From: Prochlorococcus sp. AG-363-N20
GTDB lineage: Bacteria; Cyanobacteriota; Cyanobacteriia; PCC-6307; Cyanobiaceae
Assembly: GCA_003280105.1 (NCBI GenBank)
Contig: QCFX01000014.1
Location: forward strand, 1 to 44,512
Length of the DNA stretch: 44,512 nt
Reading direction: 5' to 3'
Part shown: piece by piece, positions 1 to 11,100 of the stretch
How positions within the stretch are numbered: the first letter of the stretch is position 1
Layout of the letters: every line of letters starts with the position of its first letter
Notes under the pieces: model-generated
The model's database searches: none
What the model was told of the DNA's origin: nothing
The model's input: only the letters and a program-made list of their open reading frames with translations
Program-made: the position numbers and the translations under genes

Positions 1-629
1 GAGGTGATAATGCAGATCGAAGATTAACCCCACTTGGCTATGAGTTAGGCTTAATCGGGAACCGGCGATGGAAGATACATCAAGCAAAGCAAAAGTCGCT
101 TGAAGATGAGAAAATTCGTCTGAACAAAATAAGAATCAAAGCAAGCGATCCACTTGCAAAATGTATAGAGAATGAAACTGGAGGAGCTATAAAGGATTCT
201 ATAACACTAGCAGAAATACTTCGTCGCCCTGGGATACATTCAAAAGATCTGATCAGGCATAATTTAATGGACGAAAAGCTACCCTTATCTGTTCGCGAAG
301 GTGTAGAGATTGACATCAAATATAGCGGTTACTTAAAGCGGCAAAAAGCTCAGATTGATCAATTAAAAAAACAATCTAAAAAGCTTTTACCTGAAAACTT
401 TAACTACCACAATATTCAAACCATCTCTCAAGAAGCGCGTGAAAAATTAACTGCTACTCAACCGCGAAATCTAGGACAAGCGGCTGAATTGCCAGGAGTT
501 AGCAAAGCTGACCTTATGGCGTTATTAGTATGGCTAAAGGTCAACAAGCAAAAGCATATCAATCTGCCTTTAATGCAAATAGATAATCAAAAAGAAAAAA
601 ATGAAATATCACCTAATGCAAGGAGATGA
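1..629 (+). CDS. mnmG: MnmG (GidA) tRNA uridine-5-carboxymethylaminomethyl modification enzyme, C-terminal part
   Basis: This is the 3' end of a gene that enters from the left edge; the reading frame is set by [19 protein letters not shown] encoded from base 3. That motif, and the C-terminal helical domain ending in [17 protein letters not shown], are typical of MnmG, the FAD enzyme that with MnmE installs the cmnm5 group on U34 of certain tRNAs. The C-terminal domain, which binds MnmE and tRNA, is the part seen here; the FAD-binding N-terminus lies outside the window. An Asn/Lys-rich tail of about 25 residues follows the last conserved helix. The stop (627-629) is followed at once by the chorismate lyase frame, which lies in the same reading frame. 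Confidence 0.93.
   Translation, partial: GDNADRRLTPLGYELGLIGNRRWKIHQAKQKSLEDEKIRLNKIRIKASDPLAKCIENETGGAIKDSITLAEILRRPGIHSKDLIRHNLMDEKLPLSVREGVEIDIKYSGYLKRQKAQIDQLKKQSKKLLPENFNYHNIQTISQEAREKLTATQPRNLGQAAELPGVSKADLMALLVWLKVNKQKHINLPLMQIDNQKEKNEISPNARR
620..625 (+). promoter_or_regulatory. Shine-Dalgarno AAGGAG in front of a probable CTG start
   Basis: AAGGAG lies inside the last codons of mnmG, 7 bases before CTG at 633. The only nearby ATG (626) abuts the motif and runs into TAA at 638, so it cannot serve the downstream gene. The spacing favours CTG 633 as the start of the chorismate lyase gene. Confidence 0.5.
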
Positions 630-632
630 AAT

Positions 633-1223
633 CTGAATAAATCACTGCTAAATTCGCCGAACCCGATCTGGGAAGCATCTACAGAGTCAGTCCTTTCAGG
701 AGAAGGTCCTCCAAAACTGACAGGCCCATGGCAACTGATGCTGTTAGGGGATGGAAGCCCAACTCGACATCTGAGACTATTAACGGGCTATGAAGTAGAT
801 ATCAAATTAATTGCAATGGAAAATGAAAGTTCTCCTAATGTAAACACCCCCTTAGAAGTCAAAGAACTCAAACCACCACTTATAAGAAGACAAGTTTGGT
901 TAACTTGTAATTCTCAAATTTACGCATGGGCTGAAAGTTGGTGGAATTACCAAGAAGCAGAAAAGCACTTACAACATAAAGAGCAGCCAATATGGAAAAG
1001 CCTTACACAAGGTAGGTCGGAACTATTTCGAGAAGTAGATGGACTAGCTCTAGTTAATGCTGATTGGCTAGAAAACGCTTTTGCTGAGTGTGGACCTTTT
1101 TGGAGTCGACACTATCGCTTCTTCAGACAAGAACGTGAATTAACAGTCATTCGAGAAGTGTTCAGCCCAAAACTGGAAAAATGGCTGGGACCCACAGCGC
1201 GCAAAGAACCAGAAGCCCAATAA
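633..1223 (+). CDS. Chorismate lyase, cyanobacterial type (UbiC-like, DUF98 family)
   Basis: The protein resembles the cyanobacterial chorismate pyruvate-lyase family, which makes 4-hydroxybenzoate for the plastoquinone ring. Features seen are LLGDGSPTRHLRLLTG near the N-terminus, a central RRQVWL strand, SLTQGRSELFREVDGL and a final FWSRHYRFFRQERELTVIREVF block. The first ATG is at 738, but the frame is open from the mnmG stop, and the residues just before that ATG (KLTGPWQL) look like part of the family's first strand. A good AAGGAG at 620-625 places the start at CTG 633, giving 196 residues instead of 161. The start is therefore inferred; the function is fairly secure. It is probably co-transcribed with mnmG. 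Confidence 0.8.
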   Translation: MNKSLLNSPNPIWEASTESVLSGEGPPKLTGPWQLMLLGDGSPTRHLRLLTGYEVDIKLIAMENESSPNVNTPLEVKELKPPLIRRQVWLTCNSQIYAWAESWWNYQEAEKHLQHKEQPIWKSLTQGRSELFREVDGLALVNADWLENAFAECGPFWSRHYRFFRQERELTVIREVFSPKLEKWLGPTARKEPEAQ

Positions 1224-1310
1224 CAAAGATTTCTATATTTAAGAGAACTATGCTTGACAACTTGCCAAGTCTCATGGTTCCCGGATTATGGCAATAGAAG
1301 TTCCTTAACG

Positions 1311-1736
1311 ATGGCACTCTCAAAAACCTGGCTCAACCTGAATGAACTAAGCCGTACTTTTGGAATTTCGTCTGGCCTCTGTAAAAGAGCCCTTCAAGAA
1401 CAGGGTTGGAGAGACAAGTGTGGTTATCCAACACAAGCTGCCATACAAGCTGGCGCGGCAAGCTCAAACTCTCATGAGGAAGATAAGCCAACCTCTACTA
1501 ATACCCTATGGAATATAGAAATGTGCAAAACATTTCTAAAACTCGAATCCCACGAACAATTGCTAAGGACTGCTCAAGTCAATCAATGGGCTACTTTGTT
1601 TGAAGCACTTGAAGAAGGGTCACCTTCAATCAATACCACCCCTGATGAAATGGCAGAGGATTTACCGTGCGAACTTGTTGGGGACGTCAATGCTCAACTT
1701 GCCCTAAGAGGCTGCCAATTTAGAGTCTCAAACTAA
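1311..1736 (+). CDS. Conserved-looking unknown protein with helix-turn-helix-like N-terminus
   Basis: I do not recognise a named family. From the ATG at 1311 the protein is 141 residues. Residues 1-45 (WLNLNELSRTFGISSG, then ALQEQGW and a TQAAIQAG helix) have the spacing of a small winged-helix or excisionase-like DNA-binding fold, which is only a resemblance. The rest is acidic and probably helical. A longer frame begins at TTG 1254, but its extra residues (CQVSWFPDYGNRS) do not look like part of the fold and neither start has a strong ribosome binding site. It lies downstream of chorismate lyase and ends convergent with the next gene. Confidence 0.65.
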   Translation: MALSKTWLNLNELSRTFGISSGLCKRALQEQGWRDKCGYPTQAAIQAGAASSNSHEEDKPTSTNTLWNIEMCKTFLKLESHEQLLRTAQVNQWATLFEALEEGSPSINTTPDEMAEDLPCELVGDVNAQLALRGCQFRVSN

Positions 1737-1747
1737 GACGCAAACAA

Positions 1748-2269
1748 TCAGTAATCCCTTCTTCGACTAGAACGGGGCAATGGGCGGCGTTCTGAACGCA
1801 TTACTTCTCGAGGAGTTTTAGAAGATATACCTGATTCAATTCCTTCTTCGATTTCAGACCTCTGCCACCTATCTAATCGATAAGAATCATCAGAAGGCCA
1901 TTGGTCTTCAAAATATTCAGACTCTGACTCTGCCAAAGATGACCGATTAGGCCTTGAGGTTCTCCGAGAAATTGCATCCAAAGGCCTTTTATTTCCTGAA
2001 GAATTCATATGGGGTTCTGGCTCCCAAGGTTCGACCCAGTCATCCTCATCTTCAAGCAACCAATCAATTTTGTCACCAACCCAGCGTCCCACCTTATCAA
2101 AACTGGCAGTTGAAAGACGACTTGTATTCAAAGGTTTTCTTTTGCCTGGACGCGTGCCAGCAACACCATCAACAAACTGTCTACCTGTCTCGATCCACTG
2201 ATCAAATTTGCGATCCAAAGAATCTCGAGACCGCCTAAGCTTGTTTTGCTTTTGAGGCAATGATTCCAT
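1748..2269 (-). CDS. Unknown protein, central Trp/acidic segment and Arg/Ser-rich tail
   Basis: The function is unknown. The 173-residue protein has a basic N-terminus, a central segment VGRWVGDKIDWLLEDEDDW that looks like an amphipathic helix followed by an acidic Trp-rich patch, and a C-terminal 80 residues dominated by Arg, Ser, Glu and Asp that are probably disordered. There are no membrane segments or recognisable catalytic motifs. It is the last gene of a minus-strand cluster with the SprT-like gene and a 31-residue membrane peptide, and lies 9 bases after the peptide's stop, so co-expression is likely. The acidic Trp patch and basic tail would suit a protein-binding or nucleic-acid-binding adaptor, but this is inference. 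Confidence 0.75.
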   Translation of the reverse strand: MESLPQKQNKLRRSRDSLDRKFDQWIETGRQFVDGVAGTRPGKRKPLNTSRLSTASFDKVGRWVGDKIDWLLEDEDDWVEPWEPEPHMNSSGNKRPLDAISRRTSRPNRSSLAESESEYFEDQWPSDDSYRLDRWQRSEIEEGIESGISSKTPREVMRSERRPLPRSSRRRDY

Positions 2270-2278
2270 TATTAGACC

Positions 2279-2374
2279 TTAATGCCGTTTGCGCTGCAAC
2301 CAATGCTCCCTTTGCAAACCAATCAAAACAATCGCAAGTCCACTGAGTTCCAATACAAATAAGAATAAGTCCAT
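2279..2374 (-). CDS. Small single-pass membrane peptide (31 residues)
   Basis: This reading frame encodes 31 residues: a short acidic start (MDLFLFVLE), a hydrophobic segment (about residues 3-20, LSGLAIVLIGL) and a basic tail ending in LQRKRH, the layout of a one-pass membrane peptide with a cytoplasmic positive end. Its ATG follows the stop of the SprT-like gene with one base between (TGAGATG), and its stop lies 9 bases before the ATG of the next minus-strand gene, which points to translational coupling. Photosystem and cytochrome b6f complexes contain peptides of this size, but it does not match those I know (PetL, PetN, Psb30, PsaM). It may also be unrelated to photosynthesis. Confidence 0.55.
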   Translation of the reverse strand: MDLFLFVLELSGLAIVLIGLQREHWLQRKRH

Positions 2375-2375
2375 C

Positions 2376-2924
2376 TCACTCTTCCTTTACAACTGATTCA
2401 TATACCAATAGGCAGCTGGCATGCCAATTCCCGCCATGGTGAATTTCACAGCATTTCCTGCAAGCAGCCCCTTTAAGTCGGCGCATATAGGGAGAGCGAG
2501 CGCCGCAACGAGAACAAACAGCCCACCACTTCGGCAAAGCTTGAGGAACAGGAAACTTGTGTCGCACGCTTACCTGAAACCTGTTTTGGGCAATATTAAT
2601 CGCTGCCATACGTTCATAAAAGTGTGGCCCATGCCCCTCTTGCACCTTCAAAACTAAATCAATCCATGCATGAATCATCTCGTGACAAAGGGTGCTTTCA
2701 ATAGCTGTCTGTGGAAGATGCTCCAACAAAGGCCTAGACAAAACAATCTCTGCTCCAAACCTTCCAGAAATACGTGGCCCTCGACGATAAAAGCCGGCTG
2801 TCTTCCGTAAACGCCCATCACTCCATCTGACTGCAACAATAGGCTTAGATTCCATGGTCAATACACCCTCAAAAAACTCTCTGTTAAAAGAATGAAAAAG
2901 AGGCAGAAGCGGAACCAATGGCAT
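2376..2924 (-). CDS. SprT-like zinc metalloprotease domain protein
   Basis: A 182-residue protein of the SprT/Spartan-like family. The zinc-protease motif HEMIH is at residues 81-85, preceded by a helix with LCHEMIHAWIDL and followed by GHGPHF (98-102), where the third zinc ligand is expected. A C-terminal zinc ribbon is visible as CSRC (137-140) and CRKC (155-158). In eukaryotes the family cleaves DNA-protein crosslinks; the role of bacterial SprT is poorly defined, so the substrate here is unknown. It is the first gene of a three-gene minus-strand cluster and its stop nearly touches the ATG of the small membrane peptide. Confidence 0.87.
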   Translation of the reverse strand: MPLVPLLPLFHSFNREFFEGVLTMESKPIVAVRWSDGRLRKTAGFYRRGPRISGRFGAEIVLSRPLLEHLPQTAIESTLCHEMIHAWIDLVLKVQEGHGPHFYERMAAINIAQNRFQVSVRHKFPVPQALPKWWAVCSRCGARSPYMRRLKGAACRKCCEIHHGGNWHASCLLVYESVVKEE

Positions 2925-3043
2925 TAAGTAAAGTTAGACATCAACTAAATCACTAATCACCAGTTTGGCGAGAAATCACTAAATCTGAAAGAAGCTCGTT
3001 TTTACAATTAATAAGTCAGACTCAATTGAATTGGATTTAGACG

Positions 3044-5597
<2,554 letters not shown>

Positions 5598-5618
5598 ATA
5601 TACATAAGATTTAAAAAA

Positions 5619-5798
5619 ATGGTTTCACCCAAAATTCATTCTTGGATAAAAACACCATGTGGTCGAGCGAAATACGCTGCTCTGGAAAAGAAATCTGGGA
5701 TTTTTGCCCGCTTGAGACTTATTTGGTTCATTTGTATCGCTGTCCTTCGGGATTGGCATTTATCTAATCCAGATCACAAAGAAGACTCCGTCTCTTGA
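5619..5798 (+). CDS. Small unknown protein (59 residues)
   Basis: An ATG at 5619 opens 59 codons ending at TGA 5796-5798. The peptide begins MVSPKIHSWIKTPCGRAKYA, has a basic middle (LEKKSGIFARLRL), a short hydrophobic stretch (IWFICIAVL) and an acidic end (NPDHKEDS). The composition resembles a real protein rather than random AT-rich reading. It lies 32 bases after ligA and overlaps by 25 bases the 3' end of the convergent VTT-domain gene. I do not recognise a family. The overlap with a well-supported gene is short and tail to tail, which is tolerable in this compact genome. Confidence 0.5.
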   Translation: MVSPKIHSWIKTPCGRAKYAALEKKSGIFARLRLIWFICIAVLRDWHLSNPDHKEDSVS

Positions 5799-6394
5799 AG
5801 TGCTCGACGAGCTGCTCTAGAGACCAACCAAACCACAGCCAGTGTGGCAATAAGACCAGTCAAGCGAATTAATATTGCACTGAGACTATTATTTGTTGTA
5901 AGCAGCTCATTGAATCTGGCAATATCTCCCGCAAGAGAACCAAGCCCACAAAACAAAATCGTTCCTGGCAAAATTCCCACTAGTCCAAAGGTGTAATCAC
6001 GAAAACTAATTCCACTCAAGCCATACGCCAAATTAAGTAAGCTAAAAGGAAAGGCTGGTGAGAGGCGAGTTAACAAAACCAAACGTAAACCCTCACTGCT
6101 AACCGCCTTTTCAAGGGAGAGTAGTTTAGGGAATCTTGCTAACCGACGGCGAGTCCAATCTCTTAAAAGAGTTCGCCCTAACCAGAAAGCTACTTCTGCG
6201 CCAATGACTGCTCCAAAAAAAACAAGCACACTCCCGAGCCATGGTCCATATAATGCCCCTGCAAGCATGGAAGCCCAGACCCCTGGCAGCAGCAAAGTTA
6301 CCCATATGGCATATAACGGAACAAATAATGTTGCACCAAAAGCTGTTCGCAAAAATGGCAGCGCATCATGAATCCAAGAAAAATAATCAAACAT
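5774..6394 (-). CDS. TVP38/TMEM64-family (VTT domain) membrane protein
   Basis: 206 residues with about five hydrophobic segments. The VTT/SNARE-associated signature is seen as LLPGVWASMLAGALYGPWLG (about residues 35-54) followed by GAVIGAEVAFWLGR (61-74), and later LTRLSPAFPFSLLNLAYGLS, where the arginine-containing PxxPF-like loop of the family lies. Relatives (DedA/TMEM41-like) are membrane proteins linked to lipid scrambling or undecaprenyl-phosphate handling; the substrate here cannot be read from sequence. It lies 17 bases downstream of valS on the same strand and is probably co-transcribed. Confidence 0.88.
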   Translation of the reverse strand: MFDYFSWIHDALPFLRTAFGATLFVPLYAIWVTLLLPGVWASMLAGALYGPWLGSVLVFFGAVIGAEVAFWLGRTLLRDWTRRRLARFPKLLSLEKAVSSEGLRLVLLTRLSPAFPFSLLNLAYGLSGISFRDYTFGLVGILPGTILFCGLGSLAGDIARFNELLTTNNSLSAILIRLTGLIATLAVVWLVSRAARRALQETESSL

Positions 6395-6411
6395 TCTCTA
6401 TAGCAAAGCTT

Positions 6412-9210
6412 TCAATGTAAATCTGATAAGCGCTTACGAGCCAATGCCGCTTGTGACTCAGCATCAGACAATTTTTCTCGAGATTCAGCGACAACATCGG
6501 CAGGAGCCTTTTCTGCAAAATTTGAATTAGCCAAACGTTTCGATAAGTCTGCAATTTCTTTCTCAGCTTTAGCAAGATCCTTTTCCAAACGACTTCGAAG
6601 AGCATCAATATCAACTAAGCCTTCAACAGGTAAGAGGACTTCCAACTCTCCACTAACACCTACTAATCCTTTAATTGCAATTTTTGAGGCAGAAGTTTTT
6701 GGATCTAAGACCTCAACACTATTAGTACGAGTCAAAGCCTGTATATCAGCCGTCGCCTTTTTAAGAGTGACTGCCAAATTCTGCTTACTGGTGATAAATC
6801 GAACTGGAACACTTTGAGAAGGTTTCAAACCAGCTACCGCTCTAAGGTTCCTAACCAGTCTGATCGAAGAAAATAATTCAGAAAAAGATTCCTCAAGTGA
6901 AGAGTTCAAATATTGTTCATTGGCTTGAGGCCAGGATTGCAAGGCAAGTAAGGTCTGATTAGAAGCACCAGTAATTGCATGCCACAGCTCCTCAGTTAGA
7001 TGAGGCATTAAAGGATGCATCATTACAAAAAGCTCAGTCAAAACTTTGGCTAAGACAGTTCTTGCAGTTTGTTGATCAAGCAAAGCAGATGGGGCTGGAT
7101 TATCGCCTGGGTTTAAGCGACGTTTAATTAACTCCAAATACCAATCACATAAGTCATTCCATGCAAATTCATAAAGAGCCTTAGCTGCTTCTCCCAAACC
7201 ATAAGCTTTATACCGTTGAGCAGTTTCTCGATTAACTCGTGTTAGTCGAGATAAAATCCATTTATCAGCTAATTGCAAAGTTGAATAATCTATGTTTGCA
7301 AATGCCTCAGCCCTACTATTGCCAAGGTTAATGAGAGCAAATCTAGTTGCATTCCACAACTTATTAGCAAAATTCCTAGAAGCCTCAACTGTCTGAGAGG
7401 TGTCTTTCTTGCGGTTGTAGTCAAGGCGAATATCCTGACCAGCACCTGCGACCTCACGTATCAATGCAAAGCGCAAAGCATCTGTTCCATATCGATCTAT
7501 GAGCAATAAAGGGTCAATTCCATTCCCAACACTTTTACTCATTTTGCGATTCTGCTCATCTCTAACCAATCCATGTATATAAACATCGGCAAATGGGATT
7601 CGTTCTGTGAAAGCAGTGGCCATCATTGTCATTCTTGCAACCCAGAAAAAAATGATGTCAAACCCAGTCACTAACGTACTAGTGGGATACCAACACTCAA
7701 AATCAGGAGACGTCTCATCAGGCCAACCCAACGTCGAGAAAGGCCATAGACCACTAGAGAACCAAGTATCTAAAACATCTTCATCTTGTTGAATTTTCAC
7801 TGCTTGACCAAATTTAGATATTGCTTGACTTCGAGCCTCTTCTTCTGATCTCGCAACAACATATGGAGTCGCATCAGTTACTTCTCCATGAGTCTCACTA
7901 ATTACAAACCAAGCAGGTATCCGGTGACCCCACCAAAGTTGCCTACTAATACACCAATCACGAAGATCAGTGAGCCAATCACGGTAAACTTTCCCCCAAC
8001 GCTCTGGAACAAAGCGAGGTTCTCCCTTTAAAAACTGCTCACGACATCGAGCAGCCATCGGTTCCATACGGACAAACCATTGTGTTGAAAGTAAAGGTTC
8101 AACTGGAACTTTTCCTCTGTCTGAATAAGGAACACTATGACGGTGGTTTTCCACTTTGACTAATAAACCCTTTTTATCCAAGGCCTCTATGACTGCCTTG
8201 CGAGCATCAAATCGATCAAGTCCTTCAAAAGGGCCAGCTTCATGATTCATTTTTCCTTTCTTATTAATCACAGTGATCTGAGGTAAACCATGACGTTGCC
8301 CTATAGCAAAGTCATTAGGGTCATGAGCAGGCGTGACTTTTACACAACCAGTCCCAAAATCCTGATCAACATGTTCATCTGCAATGACTGGAATATCACG
8401 GTCTAAAAATGGCAAGGTGACAAATTCACCGATTAATTGGCTATATCGAACATCTAAAGGATTGACAGCTACCGCAACATCTCCAAGCATCGTTTCAGGG
8501 CGCGTAGTTGCAACTTCTAAATGAGTAAGGCCATGAATACCAGAATTGCTTTTTAGCGGGTATTTAAAATGCCAAAGATGACCATCGACTTCTTTCATCT
8601 CAACTTCTAAATCACTAACTGCTGAACCAGAAGCTGGGCACCAATTAACTAAGTACTCTCCTCTATAAATCAAACCCTTTTCATGTAAACGAACAAAGGC
8701 TTCAGAAACCGCTTCTGATAAATGTGTATCTAGAGTGAAACGCTGTCTCTGCCAATCCACCGAATAACCTAAACGCCGCAATTGATCGACTATCCTTCCT
8801 CCACTTTCTGATTTCCAAGACCAAGCTCTTTCAAGAAAAGCCTCTCGGCCCAACTCGTCACGATTTAAACCTTCTTCTTTAAGTTGCTTTTCAAGAATGG
8901 TCTGAACTGCAATGGATGCATGATCTGTTCCTGGTAAACACAGAACATTCTTCCCTTGCAAACGCTGAAATCTAACAATGGTGTCAATTAGAGCTGTGTT
9001 AAAGGCATGTCCCATATGAAGACTGCCCGTAACATTAGGCGGAGGAATAACTAAAGAAAAAGTATCTCCTGAAGCATGTGGATCCGGATGAAAAGCAGCC
9101 ATTTTCTCCCAGGCTTGCTGCCATCTTTGCTCCGTTCCAGCAGGGTCATACGTTGTAGGTAACGCATCGACTGCTTTCGAAAAGTCGGCAGATTTGAGCG
9201 GCTCAGTCAA
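6412..9210 (-). CDS. valS: Valyl-tRNA synthetase
   Basis: Class I aminoacyl-tRNA synthetase charging tRNA-Val. The 932-residue length fits bacterial ValRS. The ATP-binding HIGH motif appears as HMGH at residues 65-68 within [13 protein letters not shown], and KMSKS at 556-560. Between them are the editing (CP1) domain, with [19 protein letters not shown], and [16 protein letters not shown]. The C-terminal 80 residues ([18 protein letters not shown] onward) form the coiled-coil arm typical of ValRS. The tRNA-Val(UAC) gene lies about 1.2 kb upstream on the same strand, separated by other genes, so no cotranscription is implied. Confidence 0.98.
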   Translation of the reverse strand: MTEPLKSADFSKAVDALPTTYDPAGTEQRWQQAWEKMAAFHPDPHASGDTFSLVIPPPNVTGSLHMGHAFNTALIDTIVRFQRLQGKNVLCLPGTDHASIAVQTILEKQLKEEGLNRDELGREAFLERAWSWKSESGGRIVDQLRRLGYSVDWQRQRFTLDTHLSEAVSEAFVRLHEKGLIYRGEYLVNWCPASGSAVSDLEVEMKEVDGHLWHFKYPLKSNSGIHGLTHLEVATTRPETMLGDVAVAVNPLDVRYSQLIGEFVTLPFLDRDIPVIADEHVDQDFGTGCVKVTPAHDPNDFAIGQRHGLPQITVINKKGKMNHEAGPFEGLDRFDARKAVIEALDKKGLLVKVENHRHSVPYSDRGKVPVEPLLSTQWFVRMEPMAARCREQFLKGEPRFVPERWGKVYRDWLTDLRDWCISRQLWWGHRIPAWFVISETHGEVTDATPYVVARSEEEARSQAISKFGQAVKIQQDEDVLDTWFSSGLWPFSTLGWPDETSPDFECWYPTSTLVTGFDIIFFWVARMTMMATAFTERIPFADVYIHGLVRDEQNRKMSKSVGNGIDPLLLIDRYGTDALRFALIREVAGAGQDIRLDYNRKKDTSQTVEASRNFANKLWNATRFALINLGNSRAEAFANIDYSTLQLADKWILSRLTRVNRETAQRYKAYGLGEAAKALYEFAWNDLCDWYLELIKRRLNPGDNPAPSALLDQQTARTVLAKVLTELFVMMHPLMPHLTEELWHAITGASNQTLLALQSWPQANEQYLNSSLEESFSELFSSIRLVRNLRAVAGLKPSQSVPVRFITSKQNLAVTLKKATADIQALTRTNSVEVLDPKTSASKIAIKGLVGVSGELEVLLPVEGLVDIDALRSRLEKDLAKAEKEIADLSKRLANSNFAEKAPADVVAESREKLSDAESQAALARKRLSDLH

Positions 9211-9259
9211 AGCAAAATTGAAAGCATTGAAACTATGCGCGCAAACAACTGATTTTCAA

Positions 9260-9718
9260 TCAGCTTTCGCTTTCTGCAGCTTGCCATGGGATGGCAACAA
9301 CTGCATCAAGGGTTTGCCAAAAGGTTTGATCTAGGACAACTCTTGCAGATAAATTCACTTGATCCAAGGCCTTGTCAACATCTTCATAAGCAACTGAACC
9401 AACTCCAGTGCTAGGCATAATCAACACTTGAGATTCAGCAGGATCAGCCATCAACCTCAAAGAAAGCTTTTCTAAATCCCTCTCAAAAAAAAGTCTCCGC
9501 ATTCTATAAGTCAAAGGCTTTCCAAGTGCTTCAGAAAATAACTCAAGACTCTTTTGGTCCCCAGAACACCCACAATTCAGTGCCATCCATATCAAAAACT
9601 TAACCCAGCTATCTACAGTCCATATGGGTTGAAAACTATCTCTATGGGAAAGAACCAATTCAACCAAAGCAAAATCAAATACTTTTGCCTGAATGTTGGT
9701 TTGATTGGAATTTTTCAT
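9260..9718 (-). CDS. Unknown protein, 152 residues
   Basis: I do not recognise a family. The protein is mostly helical with a motif-like region WVKFLIWMALNCGCSGD (about residues 38-54), a basic helix TYRMRRLFFERDLEKLSLRL (about 74-93) and a hydrophobic C-terminal part (VVLDQTFWQTLDAVVAIPW). There is no signal peptide or membrane segment long enough to be convincing. Good codon composition, an ATG start and its position as a single transcript between valS and a divergent gene support it as real. The start is divergent from the 83-residue gene at 9783. Confidence 0.72.
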   Translation of the reverse strand: MKNSNQTNIQAKVFDFALVELVLSHRDSFQPIWTVDSWVKFLIWMALNCGCSGDQKSLELFSEALGKPLTYRMRRLFFERDLEKLSLRLMADPAESQVLIMPSTGVGSVAYEDVDKALDQVNLSARVVLDQTFWQTLDAVVAIPWQAAESES

Positions 9719-9782
9719 AAAAAAGATCTTTCTCCTTTTAAACTAAAAATGAAATTGCAACTGACCCGTAATTCCAATAATC

Positions 9783-10034
9783 ATGGATTTAAACAACCCT
9801 GAACTAGAGTTCTCAGATTTGGTGTATGCCTACCAAAGCTGGGTCATGGCAATCATCAATGATGAAAAGCTTGATAGCGAGGAAAAACTGCTTACAGAAG
9901 AGATCGCCGATGATGCATTAAATGCAATGCGATTTCTACCGGGAGAAGTAACCAGTGCTATCGAAACCAGTCTTGCACGTGTATATGACGTAGATCCAGA
10001 TGAACTAGCCAGCATATTATTTCCAGAAGAATAA
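9783..10034 (+). CDS. Small acidic unknown protein, 83 residues
   Basis: A strongly acidic, helical protein (LVYAYQSWVMAIINDEKLDS, then LLTEEIADDALNAMRFLPG and DVDPDELASILFPEE). It has no Cys, no membrane segment and no recognisable catalytic motif. Helix-loop-helix spacing and a charge excess suggest a small adaptor or regulatory protein; this is inference. It is followed by a strong hairpin (10047-10077) that should end its transcript. Confidence 0.75.
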   Translation: MDLNNPELEFSDLVYAYQSWVMAIINDEKLDSEEKLLTEEIADDALNAMRFLPGEVTSAIETSLARVYDVDPDELASILFPEE

Positions 10035-10046
10035 GCTCAATAATGC

Positions 10047-10077
10047 AAATAGAGCAAACTTCGCTTTGCTGCTATTT
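10047..10077. terminator. Hairpin shared by two convergent genes
   Basis: AAATAG-AGCAAA (10047-10058) pairs with TTTGCT-G-CTATTT (10065-10077): twelve base pairs with one bulged G around the loop CTTCGC. It lies between the stop codons of convergent genes at 10034 and 10093, so it can act on both strands. T-tracts are short on both sides. Confidence 0.65.
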
Positions 10078-10092
10078 CATCTGATTTGAAGG

Positions 10093-10428
10093 TTAAAGTC
10101 TAAAACCAGCTCCACAAGTACAACTTTCTGAACCATCAGGAGAGCTGATCAAAAAACCTCCACCACTAAGATCACCGTAATAACTTAATCGCAATCCTTT
10201 GACTAAAGCCACTTGGTCGGAAGGAGCAAATAAAGTCACACCATCAGCACGGGCTATAGGTACTCCATTTTGATGACCTGGTTGGATCCTTATATGCAGC
10301 CAGCCATCACCACAGCTATCTTCCAACAAGTCAAGGTACATTTCACCAGGACTACCAGCAAAAGCAGCAAGACGTCCTAATTCAGCAGCAGCTGTTGGGG
10401 TAATAGTTAGGCTAAGGCCCTTTTGCAT
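10093..10428 (-). CDS. A-type iron-sulfur cluster carrier (HesB/IscA/SufA family)
   Basis: Proteins of this family carry or deliver Fe-S clusters to apoproteins. At 111 residues the length fits. The three family cysteines are present: C39 in DSCGDGW and C103/C105 in SESCTCGAGF. The first motif is unlike the usual GGCSGF, so this belongs to a divergent branch. The N-terminal helix (TPTAAAELGRLAAF) and the central strand pattern (MYLDLLEDSCGDGWLHIRI) fit the fold. Its place next to a tRNA gene says nothing about its partner; a role in Fe-S protein assembly for photosystem or general enzymes is possible. Confidence 0.85.
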   Translation of the reverse strand: MQKGLSLTITPTAAAELGRLAAFAGSPGEMYLDLLEDSCGDGWLHIRIQPGHQNGVPIARADGVTLFAPSDQVALVKGLRLSYYGDLSGGGFLISSPDGSESCTCGAGFRL

Positions 10429-10448
10429 TCGTAAATGCTAATAAAAAA

Positions 10449-10520
<72 letters not shown>

Positions 10521-10576
10521 ACGTAACAATTCTGCCTTACCGAGTTCGATTAGACATCTCAACCATTTTTACAGCA

Positions 10577-11068
10577 ATGGCTTCCGGTCGCGAGCATGAC
10601 AAAGCAACAAAGGTATGGGCACTACCTATAGGAATCGTTGTGACCCTGCTGATGGGGATAGAGAATGGACTAATAAGTACTACAAGTTTTTTAATAGGTG
10701 GACTCTGGTTCTCACCTGATCTTGATACCCATTCAAGATCCCTGAATAGATGGGGAATATTGCAAGCCATATGGTGGCCTTATCGGAAGCTAATAACTCA
10801 TCGATCAATACTTTCTCACGGAGTATTTATTGGCACTGGAATTAGACTTCTCTATCTACTATTGATCATTAACATAATAGTTTTTTTATTCATGCCATTA
10901 GGCAATACAAATCCAATAGAAAGTACAAATGTCTTTTTAAAATTACTCAAAGAACATCCTCAAAAAACCCTATCTGTACTTATCGGCTTAGAAGCAAGTG
11001 TATGGCTTCATCTACTTAAAGATGGTGATCCATACCCTAGGGAGTTAAGAAAAAGAAGAAAAAAGTGA
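10577..11068 (+). CDS. DUF2227-type putative metal-binding membrane protein
   Basis: 163 residues. MASGREHDKATKVWALPIG at the N-terminus and GLWFSPDLDTHS, LITHRSILSHG further on carry the conserved His/Asp pattern of the DUF2227 family, annotated as a putative metal-binding (phosphohydrolase-like) membrane protein. Hydrophobic segments are at about residues 14-30, 32-46 and 87-111. His8, Asp49, Asp51, His53 and the two His in THRSILSH are likely metal ligands; the role is not known. The last residues are very basic (RELRKRRKK). It is followed 32 bases later by mazG. Confidence 0.82.
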   Translation: MASGREHDKATKVWALPIGIVVTLLMGIENGLISTTSFLIGGLWFSPDLDTHSRSLNRWGILQAIWWPYRKLITHRSILSHGVFIGTGIRLLYLLLIINIIVFLFMPLGNTNPIESTNVFLKLLKEHPQKTLSVLIGLEASVWLHLLKDGDPYPRELRKRRKK

Positions 11069-11100
11069 CAAGGTAGTACATTAAAGAAATACTAAAAAAC

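Noticed and set aside
1254-1310. TTG start extending the unknown protein at 1311
   Set aside because: The extra residues do not resemble the rest of the fold and the ribosome binding site is weak; the shorter start is preferred, without certainty.
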